Below, piece by piece: positions 16,163 through 24,711 of a DNA stretch of 64,000 bases. The translations under genes were made by a program, and so were the position numbers. The notes under the pieces were generated by a model. That model was not told the DNA's origin. It made no database searches and saw only the letters and a program-made list of their open reading frames with translations. The stretch comes from Mycobacterium sp. DL (lineage in GTDB: Bacteria > Actinomycetota > Actinomycetes > Mycobacteriales > Mycobacteriaceae): positions 310,001 through 374,000 of the forward strand of contig NZ_CP155796.1 in the NCBI RefSeq assembly GCF_039729195.1. The letters are read 5' to 3'. The first letter of the stretch is position 1, and every line of letters starts with the position of its first letter.

Positions 16163-17998
16163 ATGGGCCACTACAAGAGCAATGTCCGCGACCTCGAGTT
16201 CAACCTGTTCGAGATGCTCGCCCTGGAGAAAGTGCTGGCGGCGGGCACGTTCGGTGATCTCGACAGCGATTCGGTGCGCCAGATGCTCGCCGAGGCCTCG
16301 AAGCTGGCCGAGGGACCTCTGGCGGAGGCCTTCGCCGAGACCGACCGCAAGCCGCCGACGTTCGATCCGGCCACTCACGTCGTCAGCATCCCCGAGCCGT
16401 TCAAGAAGGTGTACCGGGCCTGGCATGACGGGGACTGGTTCCGCGTCGGGATGGCCGAGGACATCGGCGGGGTGCCCGCGCCGTCGATGGTGGAGTGGGC
16501 GATCAACGAGTTCGTCCTCGGTGCTCAGCCTGCGGTGTTCCTGTATTCGGCCGGTCCGAAGATGGCCGACATCATCAACGCCATCGGCAACGAGCGGCAG
16601 CGCCACTGGGCGTCGTTGATGATCGAGCGCGCCTGGGGCGCGACGATGGTGCTCACCGAACCCGATGCCGGATCCGATGTGGGCGCGGGCCGTACCAAGG
16701 CGATCCCGCAGCCTGACGGCACCTGGCACCTCGACGGGGTCAAGCGGTTCATCACCAACGGTGACACCGACGACATGTTCGAGAACATCGTGCACGTGGT
16801 GCTGGCACGGCCGGAGGGTGCGGGCCCGGGAACCAAGGGCCTCAGCCTGTTCCTGGTACCGAAGTACCACTTCGATCCGGAGACCGGCGCACCCGGCGAG
16901 CGCAACGGTGTCTTCGTCACCGGCCTCGAGCACAAGATGGGGCTGAAGGCCTCCGCCACGTGCGAACTCACGTTCGGCCAGCACGGCACCCCGGCGGTCG
17001 GGTGGCTCGTCGACGACACCCACAACGGCATCGCCCAGATGTTCAAGGTCATCGAGTACGCGCGAATGATGGTGGGGACCAAAGCGATCGCCACACTCTC
17101 GACCGGGTACCTCAACGCGCTGGACTATGCGAAGACCCGGGTCCAGGGTGCGGACATGACCCAGATGACCGACAAGGCCGCGCCGCGGGTCTCGATCATC
17201 CACCACCCGGACGTGCGCCGGGCACTGCTCACCCAGAAGGCCTACGCCGAGGGGCTGCGCGCGCTGTATCTCTACACCGCAGCGCACCAGGACCCGGTGG
17301 CCGCCGACATCGTCTCCGGTGCGGACGCCGCGATGGCCGGCCGGATCAACGACCTGCTGCTGCCGATCGTCAAGGGTGTCGGCTCGGAGCGCGCCTACCA
17401 GTGCCTGACCGAGTCGCTGCAGACCCTCGGCGGCTCGGGGTTCCTGCAGGACTACCCGATCGAGCAGTACATCCGCGACGCCAAGATCGACTCGCTCTAC
17501 GAAGGCACCACGGCAATCCAGGCCCAGGATTTCTTCTTCCGCAAGATCGCCAGGGACCAGGGCGGTGCGCTGATGCACGTCGTGACCCAGATACGTCAGT
17601 TCCTCGACAACGGCGCGGCCCGTTCGGAATTGGCCGAAGCGCGCACTCTGTTGGCGACAGCCGTCGCCGATGTGCAGCAGATGGTCGCAGCGATGACCAA
17701 GTTCCTGGTCGACTCGCAGTCCAACCCCCGCGAGCTGTACCGGCTCGGCCTGGAATCCGTCCCGTTCCTGCTCGCGGTCGGTGACCTGATCCTCGGCTGG
17801 CTGCTTCTGCAGCAGGCCGAGGTGGCGCTGGCGGCCCTGGACGGCGACATCAGCGACCGCGACGCCCATTTCTACCGCGGGAAGGTGGCGACGGCGACGT
17901 TCTTCGCCAAGAACGTCCTGCCCAGGCTGACCGCGCAGAGCGCGATCCTGCAGGCGGTCGACCTCGCTGCCATGGAGATGTCCGAAGACGCATTCTGA
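16163..17998 (+). CDS. Acyl-CoA dehydrogenase, FadE5-type paralog
   Basis: A 611-residue enzyme with the FadE5 architecture: an extra N-terminal helical region ([17 protein letters not shown]), a central FAD/substrate core ([20 protein letters not shown]) and an extended C-terminal domain. The catalytic glutamate is Glu447 in LYEGTTAIQ. FadE5 oxidises broad-chain acyl-CoA in beta-oxidation. A same-length homolog, the syntenic FadE5, lies at 53418-55253. This copy stands alone rather than beside fadA2/fabG4, so it may serve different chain lengths or conditions. The stop is followed by a strong stem-loop. Confidence 0.9.
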   Translation: MGHYKSNVRDLEFNLFEMLALEKVLAAGTFGDLDSDSVRQMLAEASKLAEGPLAEAFAETDRKPPTFDPATHVVSIPEPFKKVYRAWHDGDWFRVGMAEDIGGVPAPSMVEWAINEFVLGAQPAVFLYSAGPKMADIINAIGNERQRHWASLMIERAWGATMVLTEPDAGSDVGAGRTKAIPQPDGTWHLDGVKRFITNGDTDDMFENIVHVVLARPEGAGPGTKGLSLFLVPKYHFDPETGAPGERNGVFVTGLEHKMGLKASATCELTFGQHGTPAVGWLVDDTHNGIAQMFKVIEYARMMVGTKAIATLSTGYLNALDYAKTRVQGADMTQMTDKAAPRVSIIHHPDVRRALLTQKAYAEGLRALYLYTAAHQDPVAADIVSGADAAMAGRINDLLLPIVKGVGSERAYQCLTESLQTLGGSGFLQDYPIEQYIRDAKIDSLYEGTTAIQAQDFFFRKIARDQGGALMHVVTQIRQFLDNGAARSELAEARTLLATAVADVQQMVAAMTKFLVDSQSNPRELYRLGLESVPFLLAVGDLILGWLLLQQAEVALAALDGDISDRDAHFYRGKVATATFFAKNVLPRLTAQSAILQAVDLAAMEMSEDAF

Positions 17999-18014
17999 CC
18001 GGCCCCTGCACAGG

Positions 18015-18050
18015 CCGACGCCCACACCGGGGGGACAGTGTGGGCGTCGG
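18015..18050. terminator. Bidirectional stem-loop between convergent genes
   Basis: CCGACGCCCACAC and GTGTGGGCGTCGG form a perfect 13-bp stem around a 10-nt loop, between the ends of the fadE5 paralog (+) and the small secreted gene (-). There is no U-tract, as is usual for mycobacterial terminators. Confidence 0.7.
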
Positions 18051-18061
18051 GTCGGGGCAGG

Positions 18062-18310
18062 CTAGTCCCAGGTGTCGTCCCAGCTGTCATCCCACGAGTT
18101 GTCCCAGGTGTCGTCCCACGAGTCGTCCATTGCGGTGACGAACTCGTCGGGACTGTCGAGGACCCAATCGAACGTCGGTGCTGCGACGCCGCTGTGCACC
18201 GCGGGGGGTGCGGCCGGCGTCGCGGCGCCGGCGGCGCCGGCACCGACCAGGCCGAGCCCGGTCATCGCGGCTCCGACGGTGACGACTTTCCAAACGGGTG
18301 GACGGGTCAT
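18062..18310 (-). CDS. Small secreted protein with C-terminal WDD(S/T) repeats
   Basis: An 82-residue protein. Residues 1-30 form a signal peptide (VVTVGAAMTGLGLVGAGAAGA, cleaved near AGAAT). The mature ~50 residues end in five four-residue units, DDSW/DDTW/DNSW, encoded by a 12-bp tandem repeat. The result is a short, strongly acidic, Trp-rich tail. A ribosome-site-like AGGAAGGAA lies just upstream of the ATG. No family was recognised; the tail could bind a cation, a cell-wall surface or another protein, but this is a guess. Confidence 0.68.
   Translation of the reverse strand: MTRPPVWKVVTVGAAMTGLGLVGAGAAGAATPAAPPAVHSGVAAPTFDWVLDSPDEFVTAMDDSWDDTWDNSWDDSWDDTWD
18065..18127. repeat. 12-bp tandem repeat encoding WDD(S/T)
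   Basis: Five head-to-tail copies of a unit close to ccaggtgtcgtc (plus strand), covering the 3' end of the small secreted gene. Copies differ at a few third and second positions and encode alternating DDSW, DDTW and DNSW. Confidence 0.8.
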
Positions 18311-18416
18311 GATGATTCCTTCCTTGATTGATGTGCGTGGCGAAGGGTCTTCGGTGACCCACGTTCAGCATCGCGACCCCAGATGAGTCCACCGGGAGTG
18401 GCGAATGAGTGATCTC

Positions 18417-19589
18417 TCATCCGGTCAGCCATCGACGGGCCAGCGTCAGGCGGGCGGCGGTCTGCGTTGGCCAGTGGGGATGCTGGACGCGGAACGGTCC
18501 GGTCGCCAGGCCGAGCAACACGGCCGAGACCCGCGCGCGTAGCCGGGAGGCATCGGTGCGGCGCTCCGCGTGCTGCTGAATAGCGGCGCAATACTGTTGT
18601 GCCGAAACACTTCTCGAGGTAGCCAGGTGGCCGATCAGGGTGGCCCACTCGTCGTCGCGCTGACCTGCGCCTGCCGTATCGACATCGAGCAGGCCGGTGA
18701 TGGTGCCGCCGGCGGCGAGCAGTTGTCCCCCGTGGAAGTCGCCGTGGACCGCGACCGGGGCGCTCTCCCCGACGTCCACATCCTGCAGGTCCTGCGCCAG
18801 AGAGTATGCGGCGCAGCGCAATTCGTAACTTCCGGTGTGGGCGATCACGGCCGCGAAGTCGGAGACCTGCGCCAGCGGTGAAACACTGTGGGGTAGAGCG
18901 GCAACCGCGGGGGGCAGGTCGTCGAGCAGGTGCTCCAGCGCCTCCGTCGAAGGTGGTTCCGCACCCGCGGCGATCAGCGCGCGGACCGGGCTGCCCGGAG
19001 CCACCGGCAAGATCACCGCACCGGTCGAGGTGTGGCCGAGCACCGGCATCACGGGTGTCTGCGGACTCATCAGACGGTGGCGCTCGAGCAGACCGTCCAG
19101 CGCTGCGGGTCGCACCACCTTGACGAACCAGCGCTGCCCATCCGGGGCCGACACCTCGACCACCGCTCGCCGTCCGGGCCGGTAGGCGCGGAGCGCAACG
19201 GTCACCGATGTCGCCGTCGTCAGGCCGTGTCGACGCAGTTGCGCGCAGACCCGCGCGGGATCGGCGGCCATCGCCAGCGCCGGCAGCGCCGGGTCGTGCG
19301 GGAACCGCCAGATGCCGATCTGCACCGGCTCGCCGCCATGCTCGCCGGCCACCACCGTCGCGCCATGGGGGATGCGGTCGCCGGTGGCTGCCACCAGCGT
19401 GTCGGTGCCGCACCGTCCGTCGCTGTGGGTGAGCGCCGCGGTGTAGCGCACCACCGCTGCGCCGTTCGGCCGGACGTGCACGCCGCGGGCCCGCACCGCA
19501 CGCAGTGCGGAACCGTGCTCAGCGACCGCCGCCGACAGGATCGCACCGGCCTGCGGTCCGAGCAGGACGGACAGCGCATCGATCGCCAT
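18417..19589 (-). CDS. Phosphotransferase-fold protein (APH/choline kinase-like)
   Basis: A 390-residue protein whose C-terminal half has the aminoglycoside phosphotransferase core: VAVHGDFHGGQLL (HGD Brenner-type motif, near residue 290) and GLLDVDTAGAGQRDDE with the metal-binding Asp. The N-terminal half has an ATP-lobe-like RWFVKVVRP motif. It probably phosphorylates a small hydroxyl substrate, or is a macrolide/aminoglycoside-kinase relative of unknown substrate. The catalytic loop has Gly-Gly-Gln where many homologs have an Asn, so activity is uncertain. It is a single gene downstream of two inverted repeats. Confidence 0.72.
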   Translation of the reverse strand: MAIDALSVLLGPQAGAILSAAVAEHGSALRAVRARGVHVRPNGAAVVRYTAALTHSDGRCGTDTLVAATGDRIPHGATVVAGEHGGEPVQIGIWRFPHDPALPALAMAADPARVCAQLRRHGLTTATSVTVALRAYRPGRRAVVEVSAPDGQRWFVKVVRPAALDGLLERHRLMSPQTPVMPVLGHTSTGAVILPVAPGSPVRALIAAGAEPPSTEALEHLLDDLPPAVAALPHSVSPLAQVSDFAAVIAHTGSYELRCAAYSLAQDLQDVDVGESAPVAVHGDFHGGQLLAAGGTITGLLDVDTAGAGQRDDEWATLIGHLATSRSVSAQQYCAAIQQHAERRTDASRLRARVSAVLLGLATGPFRVQHPHWPTQTAARLTLARRWLTG

Positions 19590-19621
19590 CCGTCCAGCGT
19601 GCGGGCGGCAGGGGTGCTAGC

Positions 19622-19650
19622 GATGAGACGTGGGTGAGAAGACTCTCATC
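19622..19650. repeat. Inverted repeat GATGAGA/TCTCATC upstream of the phosphotransferase-like gene
   Basis: Perfect 7-bp arms separated by 15 bp, 33 bp upstream of the start at 19589. Could be an operator or part of a folded leader. No regulator can be assigned. Confidence 0.35.
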
Positions 19651-19679
19651 AAGTCGGCTGTGCACGCCGAGTGCACGGG

Positions 19680-19711
19680 TTCTGACGGAAATCGGGTGAA
19701 ATCCGTCAGAA
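19680..19711. repeat. 10-bp inverted repeat between the aldehyde dehydrogenase end and the phosphotransferase start
   Basis: TTCTGACGGA and TCCGTCAGAA, perfect arms with a 12-bp spacer. It is 24 bp past the aldehyde dehydrogenase stop, so it could terminate that transcript, or it could be an operator for the downstream gene. No U-tract is present. Confidence 0.4.
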
Positions 19712-19734
19712 TCCGTACTCTCGATGAGCCCTTG

Positions 19735-21210
19735 TCAGGTGGCCGGTGTGTAACCGAACGGGAGCAGGATGCTCTTGGCTTCGGTGTAGGCCTCGACGCC
19801 TTCGGGTCCGTTCTCGCGGCCGATGCCGGAGTTCTTGAAGCCGCCGAACGGGGCGCCCGGGTCGAAGGCGTACATGTTGACCGCATAGGTGCCGGTGCGG
19901 ATCTTGCGGGCGATCTGCAGCGCCTTGTCGTTGTCGGTGGTGTAGACGCTGCCCGCCAGGCCGTAGACCGAGTCGTTGGCGATGCGCACCGCGTCGTCCT
20001 CGTCCTCGTAGGCGATGACCGCCAGCACGGGTCCGAAGATCTCCTCCTGCGCGATGGTCATCGAATTGTCGACGTCGGCGAACACCGTCGGCTGGACGAA
20101 CCAGCCGCTGTCGAGTCCGTCGGGGCGGCCACCGCCGGTGACGACGCGCGCACCCTCGTCGATGCCCTTCTGGATGTAGCCCTCGACGCGCTCGCGCTGC
20201 TTCTCCGAGATCAGCGGCCCGATCATGGCGGCGGCGTCATCGGGCAGTCCGACCGGCATCGCGGCGACCGCGGCGGACAGCTTTTCGACGACCTCGTCGT
20301 ACCGCGACCGCGGCGCCAGGATCCGGGTCTGTCCGACACACGCCTGGCCGCAGTTCATCAGGCCGGAGAACACCAGCATCGGCAACGTCGAGTCCAGGTC
20401 GGCGTCCTCGAGGATGATGGCCGCGGACTTGCCGCCCAGTTCCAGCGTGCAGGCCTTCAGCTTCTCGGCCGCGATCTTGGCGACCTCCTTGCCGACGCCC
20501 GAGCTGCCGGTGAAGGTGAACTTGTCCAGTTCGGGGTTGGCGGTCAGGGCGCGTCCGGTCTCGGCGCCACCGGGCACGATCGAGAGCACGCCTTCGGGCA
20601 GCCCCGCCTCGGCGAACATCTCGGCCGTCGCGAACACCGACAGCGGGGTCTCCGCGGCCGGCTTGAGAACCACGGTGCAGCCGGCCAGCAGTGCGGGCCC
20701 GAGTTTGTTGGCGGCCAGGAAGAACGGCACGTTCCACGCCGTGACGGCCCCGACGACACCGATCGGCTCCTTGACGACCAGGGTCTGGCCGTAGACGCCG
20801 TCGCGGATGTCCTGCCAGGTGAACTTGTCCGCCGCACCCACGTAGTAGTTGAACGACGACATCGCCGCGCCGTACTGCATCATGTCGACGATCGTCGGCG
20901 GCTGACCGGTTTCGGCGGCCAGCAGGAACTTCAGCTCCTCGGCGCGCTCTTCCATGATCTTGACGGCGCGGCCCAGGACCTCGGCGCGCTCGTGGGGCGA
21001 CATCTGGGGCCACGGCCCCTCGTCGAAGGCCTTGCGGGCCGCTGCGCACGCCGCGTCGACGTCCGCGGCCGTCGCCAACGGCACCTTGCCGACCAGCTCG
21101 CCGGTGGCGGGGGAGTGCACCTCGATCACATCCGAGGAGGCCGGCTCGACCCACTTGCCGCCGATGAACAGCTTGTCCCATTCGGTTTTGAACGCGGTGC
21201 TCTGGGTCAT
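19735..21210 (-). CDS. Aldehyde dehydrogenase (Rv0223c-like)
   Basis: A 491-residue NAD(P)+-dependent aldehyde dehydrogenase. The Glu general base is in TLELGGKSAAI, the nucleophile Cys in NCGQACVGQTRI, and the cofactor motif FTGSSGVGKEV is present. It would oxidise an aldehyde to the acid. It matches Rv0223c in length and in its divergent arrangement next to a methyltransferase and glycosyltransferase. A near-consensus KstR site lies 58 bp upstream; Rv0223c is remembered as a KstR-regulon gene. Substrate unknown, possibly a sterol- or lipid-derived aldehyde. Confidence 0.9.
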   Translation of the reverse strand: MTQSTAFKTEWDKLFIGGKWVEPASSDVIEVHSPATGELVGKVPLATAADVDAACAAARKAFDEGPWPQMSPHERAEVLGRAVKIMEERAEELKFLLAAETGQPPTIVDMMQYGAAMSSFNYYVGAADKFTWQDIRDGVYGQTLVVKEPIGVVGAVTAWNVPFFLAANKLGPALLAGCTVVLKPAAETPLSVFATAEMFAEAGLPEGVLSIVPGGAETGRALTANPELDKFTFTGSSGVGKEVAKIAAEKLKACTLELGGKSAAIILEDADLDSTLPMLVFSGLMNCGQACVGQTRILAPRSRYDEVVEKLSAAVAAMPVGLPDDAAAMIGPLISEKQRERVEGYIQKGIDEGARVVTGGGRPDGLDSGWFVQPTVFADVDNSMTIAQEEIFGPVLAVIAYEDEDDAVRIANDSVYGLAGSVYTTDNDKALQIARKIRTGTYAVNMYAFDPGAPFGGFKNSGIGRENGPEGVEAYTEAKSILLPFGYTPAT

Positions 21211-21267
21211 TTCGCTCCTTGCGTGCGCGGTGTCATGCCCGTCACATTACCGACCGCGACGCAGAAC

Positions 21268-21281
21268 GAGAACCTGTTGCA
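21268..21281. promoter_or_regulatory. KstR-like site upstream of the aldehyde dehydrogenase
   Basis: GAGAACCTGTTGCA matches TNNAACNNGTTNNA except for the first T. It lies 58-71 bp upstream of the start. It overlaps the 3' side of the adjacent methyltransferase region, so the match could be partly constrained by coding sequence. Confidence 0.45.
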
Positions 21282-21291
21282 GTTCCGGGTC

Positions 21292-22059
21292 TCAGGACGG
21301 CTGCAACACGAGCACCAGATTGCTCACCAAGAACTCCCTCACGAGCGGCACCGTGGTCAGTCCCCACGCCCATCGCGGGTGGTAGCGGGGAAATGCGGCG
21401 ACCAGCGCGCCGGTGCCCGCGGCCCACCGCAGACCGTCGGCCGCCGACACCGCGAACAACGACGAGCCGTAGTCGTTCTTCGGTCGGTGGCCGTACTTGC
21501 GGGCGTATCGGTCGGCCGCGCGCCGGCCGCCGAGGTAGTGCGTCAACCCCATCTCGTGCCCGCCGAAGGGGCCGAGCCACACCGTGTAGGACAGCACTGC
21601 GAGGCCGCCGGGGCGGGTCACCCGCAGCATCTCCTCGCCCAGTCGCCAGGGTTCGGCGACGTGTTCGGCGACGTTGGACGACAGGCAGATGTCCACGCTG
21701 GCGTCGGCGAACGGCAGTGCGGTGCCCGAGGCCCTGACGAACATCCCGTCGCGGCGGTGCGACCGGGGCGCGGCGGCGTGCATCTCGCGCGGATCGGGTT
21801 CGACGCCGATGTAGTGGATGGCGTTGCCGGTGAACGCGGACGCAAAATAGCCGGGACCGCCGCCGACGTCCAGCAGAGTCCGGCCGGTCGGCGCGGAACC
21901 GTGCAGCGATGTCCACAGATCGGTCACCATCGTCACGGTGTCGGCGGCCAGGGCGCCGTAGAACCGGTCGGGGTCGCTCTGTTCGAAGCGGAAGGCCGCG
22001 AGCAGCCGCAGCGACCGCGACAGCGTCGCGCGCCGGGTGAACAGATCGGTAGCGACCAC
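21292..22059 (-). CDS. SAM-dependent methyltransferase (Rv0224c-like)
   Basis: A 255-residue class I methyltransferase. The SAM-binding motif I is LLDVGGGPGYFASAF (residues about 63-77), with the acidic motif II in YIGVEPDP and motif IV near DASVDICLSSNVAEHV. It starts with GTG and lies 38 bp from a divergent glycosyltransferase, as in M. tuberculosis Rv0224c-Rv0225. Acceptor unknown; the envelope-related context suggests a glycolipid or lipid. Confidence 0.87.
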   Translation of the reverse strand: MVATDLFTRRATLSRSLRLLAAFRFEQSDPDRFYGALAADTVTMVTDLWTSLHGSAPTGRTLLDVGGGPGYFASAFTGNAIHYIGVEPDPREMHAAAPRSHRRDGMFVRASGTALPFADASVDICLSSNVAEHVAEPWRLGEEMLRVTRPGGLAVLSYTVWLGPFGGHEMGLTHYLGGRRAADRYARKYGHRPKNDYGSSLFAVSAADGLRWAAGTGALVAAFPRYHPRWAWGLTTVPLVREFLVSNLVLVLQPS

Positions 22060-22082
22060 GCGGACACCCTACGCAGGGCGGT

Positions 22083-22088
22083 TAGGCT
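22083..22088 (+). promoter_or_regulatory. -10 box for the glycosyltransferase gene
   Basis: TAGGCT, 8 nt upstream of the ATG at 22097, predicts a transcript with almost no leader. The whole divergent region is only 38 bp. Confidence 0.5.
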
Positions 22089-22096
22089 GGCACCCG

Positions 22097-23293
22097 ATGT
22101 CTGACCGCTCTGTCCATCCCCCCGGGTCGCTTCGCTCCAGCCTGCCGGTCCGCTCCGTGCTGCTGCTGTGCTGGCGCGACACCGGCCACCCCCAGGGCGG
22201 CGGCAGCGAGACCTACCTGCAGCGCATCGGCGCGCAGTTGGCCGAGTCGGGCGTCCAGGTCACTCTGCGCACCGCGCATTACCCCGGCGCCGCGCGGCGC
22301 GAGACCGTCGACGGGGTCCAGATTCAGCGGGTCGGCGGAAGCTACTCGGTGTACGTGTGGGCCGGGCTGGCGATGGCGGCCGCGATGATCGGCCTGGGCC
22401 CGCTGCGGCATGTGCGTCCCGACGTGGTCGTCGACACCCAGAACGGCCTGCCGTTCCTGGCCCGGCTGGTGTTCGGCAGGCGGGTGGTGGTGCTGGTGCA
22501 CCACTGCCACCGCGAGCAGTGGCCGGTGGCCGGTCCCGTCATGAGCCGCATCGGATGGTTCGTCGAGTCCCGGCTGTCACCGCGGCTGCACCGACACAAC
22601 CAGTACGTCACGGTGTCGCTGCCCTCGGCACGGGATCTGGCGCTGCTCGGGGTGACTTCCGAGCGTGTCGCGATCGTCCGCAACGGTGTCGACGCCGCAC
22701 CCGAGGCCACGTTGTCGGAGGCGAGGTCGACCACTCCGCGGGTCGTCGTGCTGTCCCGGTTGGTGCCGCACAAGCAGATCGAGGACGCGCTCGACGCGAT
22801 CGCCCGGCTGCGGTCCCGGATCCCGGGCCTGCACCTCGACGTCCTCGGCGACGGTTGGTGGGCGGAACGACTCGTCGACCACGCCCGCCTGCTCGGCATC
22901 GCTGACATGGTGACGTTTCACGGTCACGTCGACGATGACATCAAACACGCTGTCCTGCAGCGTAGTTGGGTGCACGTACTGCCGTCCCGCAAGGAAGGCT
23001 GGGGACTCGCCGTGGTGGAGGCCGCCCAACACGGGGTGCCCACCATCGGGTATCGGTCCTCCGGAGGGCTGTCGGACTCCATCGTGGACGGCGTGACCGG
23101 GCTGCTGGTCGACGACTGCCAGGGTCTGGTCGACGGTCTCGATCGGGTGCTGAGCGACGCGGTGCTGCGGGAGCAGCTGGGTGCCAAGGCCCAGGTGCGC
23201 AGCGGCGAATTCTCGTGGACGCAGAGTGCCGACGCGATGCGGTCGGTGCTGGACACCGTGCACGCCGGCGGTCACACCAGCGGCCTCATCTGA
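22097..23293 (+). CDS. Glycosyltransferase family 4 (Rv0225-like)
   Basis: A 398-residue GT4 enzyme. The N-terminal Rossmann part has HPQGGGSETYLQRIG, with a membrane-facing hydrophobic stretch (WAGLAMAAAMIGLG). The C-terminal half carries LSRLVPHKQIEDALDAI and the nucleotide-sugar EX7E-like region PSRKEGWGLAVVEAAQHGVP. It probably transfers a hexose or mannose from a nucleotide or polyprenyl donor onto an envelope lipid. The neighbouring methyltransferase may act in the same pathway. The ATG is chosen because the longer open frame crosses the divergent gene. Confidence 0.87.
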   Translation: MSDRSVHPPGSLRSSLPVRSVLLLCWRDTGHPQGGGSETYLQRIGAQLAESGVQVTLRTAHYPGAARRETVDGVQIQRVGGSYSVYVWAGLAMAAAMIGLGPLRHVRPDVVVDTQNGLPFLARLVFGRRVVVLVHHCHREQWPVAGPVMSRIGWFVESRLSPRLHRHNQYVTVSLPSARDLALLGVTSERVAIVRNGVDAAPEATLSEARSTTPRVVVLSRLVPHKQIEDALDAIARLRSRIPGLHLDVLGDGWWAERLVDHARLLGIADMVTFHGHVDDDIKHAVLQRSWVHVLPSRKEGWGLAVVEAAQHGVPTIGYRSSGGLSDSIVDGVTGLLVDDCQGLVDGLDRVLSDAVLREQLGAKAQVRSGEFSWTQSADAMRSVLDTVHAGGHTSGLI

Positions 23294-23297
23294 GGGC

Positions 23298-24662
23298 CTA
23301 CTCGGGGACCGCCAGGGCCACGACATCGACGATGTCGGCGAGTTCGCCCAGTTGCCAGGCTGTTTGGGCCAGCTGACGTGCACGGGCCTCGCCCAACACC
23401 GGGGCGGCGAGGCCGTGGTACTTCTCCTCGAGTTGACCGTCCGTCATCGGGTTGTCCGGTGTGCCCAGGTTGTGGGCGACATGACGCTCCAGCGAGCGCC
23501 CGTCGCGCAGTGCGACCACCACGCGTGCGGAGTCCTTGGACTGTTCCTCGTCGACGTGGACGGCGACGATTCCGCGGAGGCGGACCACCTCGGGTGCGTT
23601 GACCCGTTCGTCGGTGAACTGGGCAGTCGACGCGGCGCCGTCGGCCAGGGCGGCGGCGAGCACGTGATAGATGCTGAACTTGCCCTGCAGTCCGGTGCGC
23701 GGTTCGGTCGCCCCCGTCGTCGTCTTCACGTAATCGTGCACGTGGGCGTCCACCGAGACGACATCGTCGGCGGTGAACCCGTGCTCGGCGCGCAGTTCGA
23801 GCAGTGCCTGGGCCGGCGGGTGCGTCAGTGACCCACAGGCGTAGGGCTTGAAGCCGTCGCGTGGCAGGTACCACGTCTCGCCGAGGCCTTCCAGCGCGCG
23901 CCCCGGCGCGGGATCGGGAGAGAACAGATGCAGGAATCCGCGGTGCCCCTCGATGGATTCGGGACTCGACGTGATGCCGTCGCGTGCGAGGAAGCCCGAC
24001 AGCAGGCCGTCCATCGCGGCCTTGCCCGCGTGGATGGACTTGCCGGTCGACCCGTAGACGACCTTCATGCCTGCGCTCTGGGTCGCGCCGGTGCCCAGAG
24101 CAGCGAGCGTCTCAGCGGCAGACAGGCTCAGCAGGCGCGACGTCGCGACGGCGGCGCCGATGTGGCCCACGGTGCCGGTCACATGCCAGCCGACATCGTA
24201 GTGACCGGGCCCGGCCGCGACCGCAACCCGCGTCTGCACCTCGAAGCCGGCAACAAACGCGGCGATGGCCGCAGTGCCGGTGACCGGAACCACCTCTGTG
24301 GCAGCAGCGATCGCCGGCCACAGCGGGGCGCTGCCGTGGATGGTCGTGCGATCGGGGTTGAAGGTGTCGTCGAAGTCGAGCAGGTGTGCGGCGATCCCGT
24401 TGGCGAGAGCGGCATATCCGGCGCCGGCGCGCTGCCGGGTGCCGATGATGGCTGCGGTCCGTGACCCGTCGCCGGGATCGAGTGCGGCGATCCCCGCGCG
24501 TACCCGGGCGGCCTCATCGGTGGCCGATCCTGCGAGAGTGCATCCGAGCCAGTCGATCAGGCAGCGGGTCGCCTGATGGACGACCTCGGGCGGCAGGTCC
24601 TCGACGCGCAGTTCCGCTGCGAACGTGGCCAATTCCGCGCTGATCCCGTGCCCGTCGTCCAC
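23298..24662 (-). CDS. MmgE/PrpD family protein (first copy)
   Basis: A 454-residue MmgE/PrpD protein (2-methylcitrate dehydratase / cis-aconitate decarboxylase fold). Landmarks: LIDWLGCTLAG, NGIAAHLLDFDDTFNP (about 91-106), the HVTGTVGHIGAA stretch, and KSIHAGKAAMDG. The GTG start follows the SDR gene by 49 bp in the same operon. It is the last gene of a six-gene set with a tricarboxylate transporter, so it likely dehydrates or decarboxylates the imported acid. Which tricarboxylate is not decidable from sequence. Confidence 0.85.
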   Translation of the reverse strand: MDDGHGISAELATFAAELRVEDLPPEVVHQATRCLIDWLGCTLAGSATDEAARVRAGIAALDPGDGSRTAAIIGTRQRAGAGYAALANGIAAHLLDFDDTFNPDRTTIHGSAPLWPAIAAATEVVPVTGTAAIAAFVAGFEVQTRVAVAAGPGHYDVGWHVTGTVGHIGAAVATSRLLSLSAAETLAALGTGATQSAGMKVVYGSTGKSIHAGKAAMDGLLSGFLARDGITSSPESIEGHRGFLHLFSPDPAPGRALEGLGETWYLPRDGFKPYACGSLTHPPAQALLELRAEHGFTADDVVSVDAHVHDYVKTTTGATEPRTGLQGKFSIYHVLAAALADGAASTAQFTDERVNAPEVVRLRGIVAVHVDEEQSKDSARVVVALRDGRSLERHVAHNLGTPDNPMTDGQLEEKYHGLAAPVLGEARARQLAQTAWQLGELADIVDVVALAVPE

Positions 24663-24711
24663 CTGCGATCACCCCGTCTGTGTTGGTTCTGACAGATCTG
24701 ATCCTGCCCGA

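Noticed and set aside
19630..22104. An 824-codon plus-strand frame opposite the aldehyde dehydrogenase and methyltransferase
   Set aside because: Shadow of two well-supported minus-strand genes; composition is non-protein-like.
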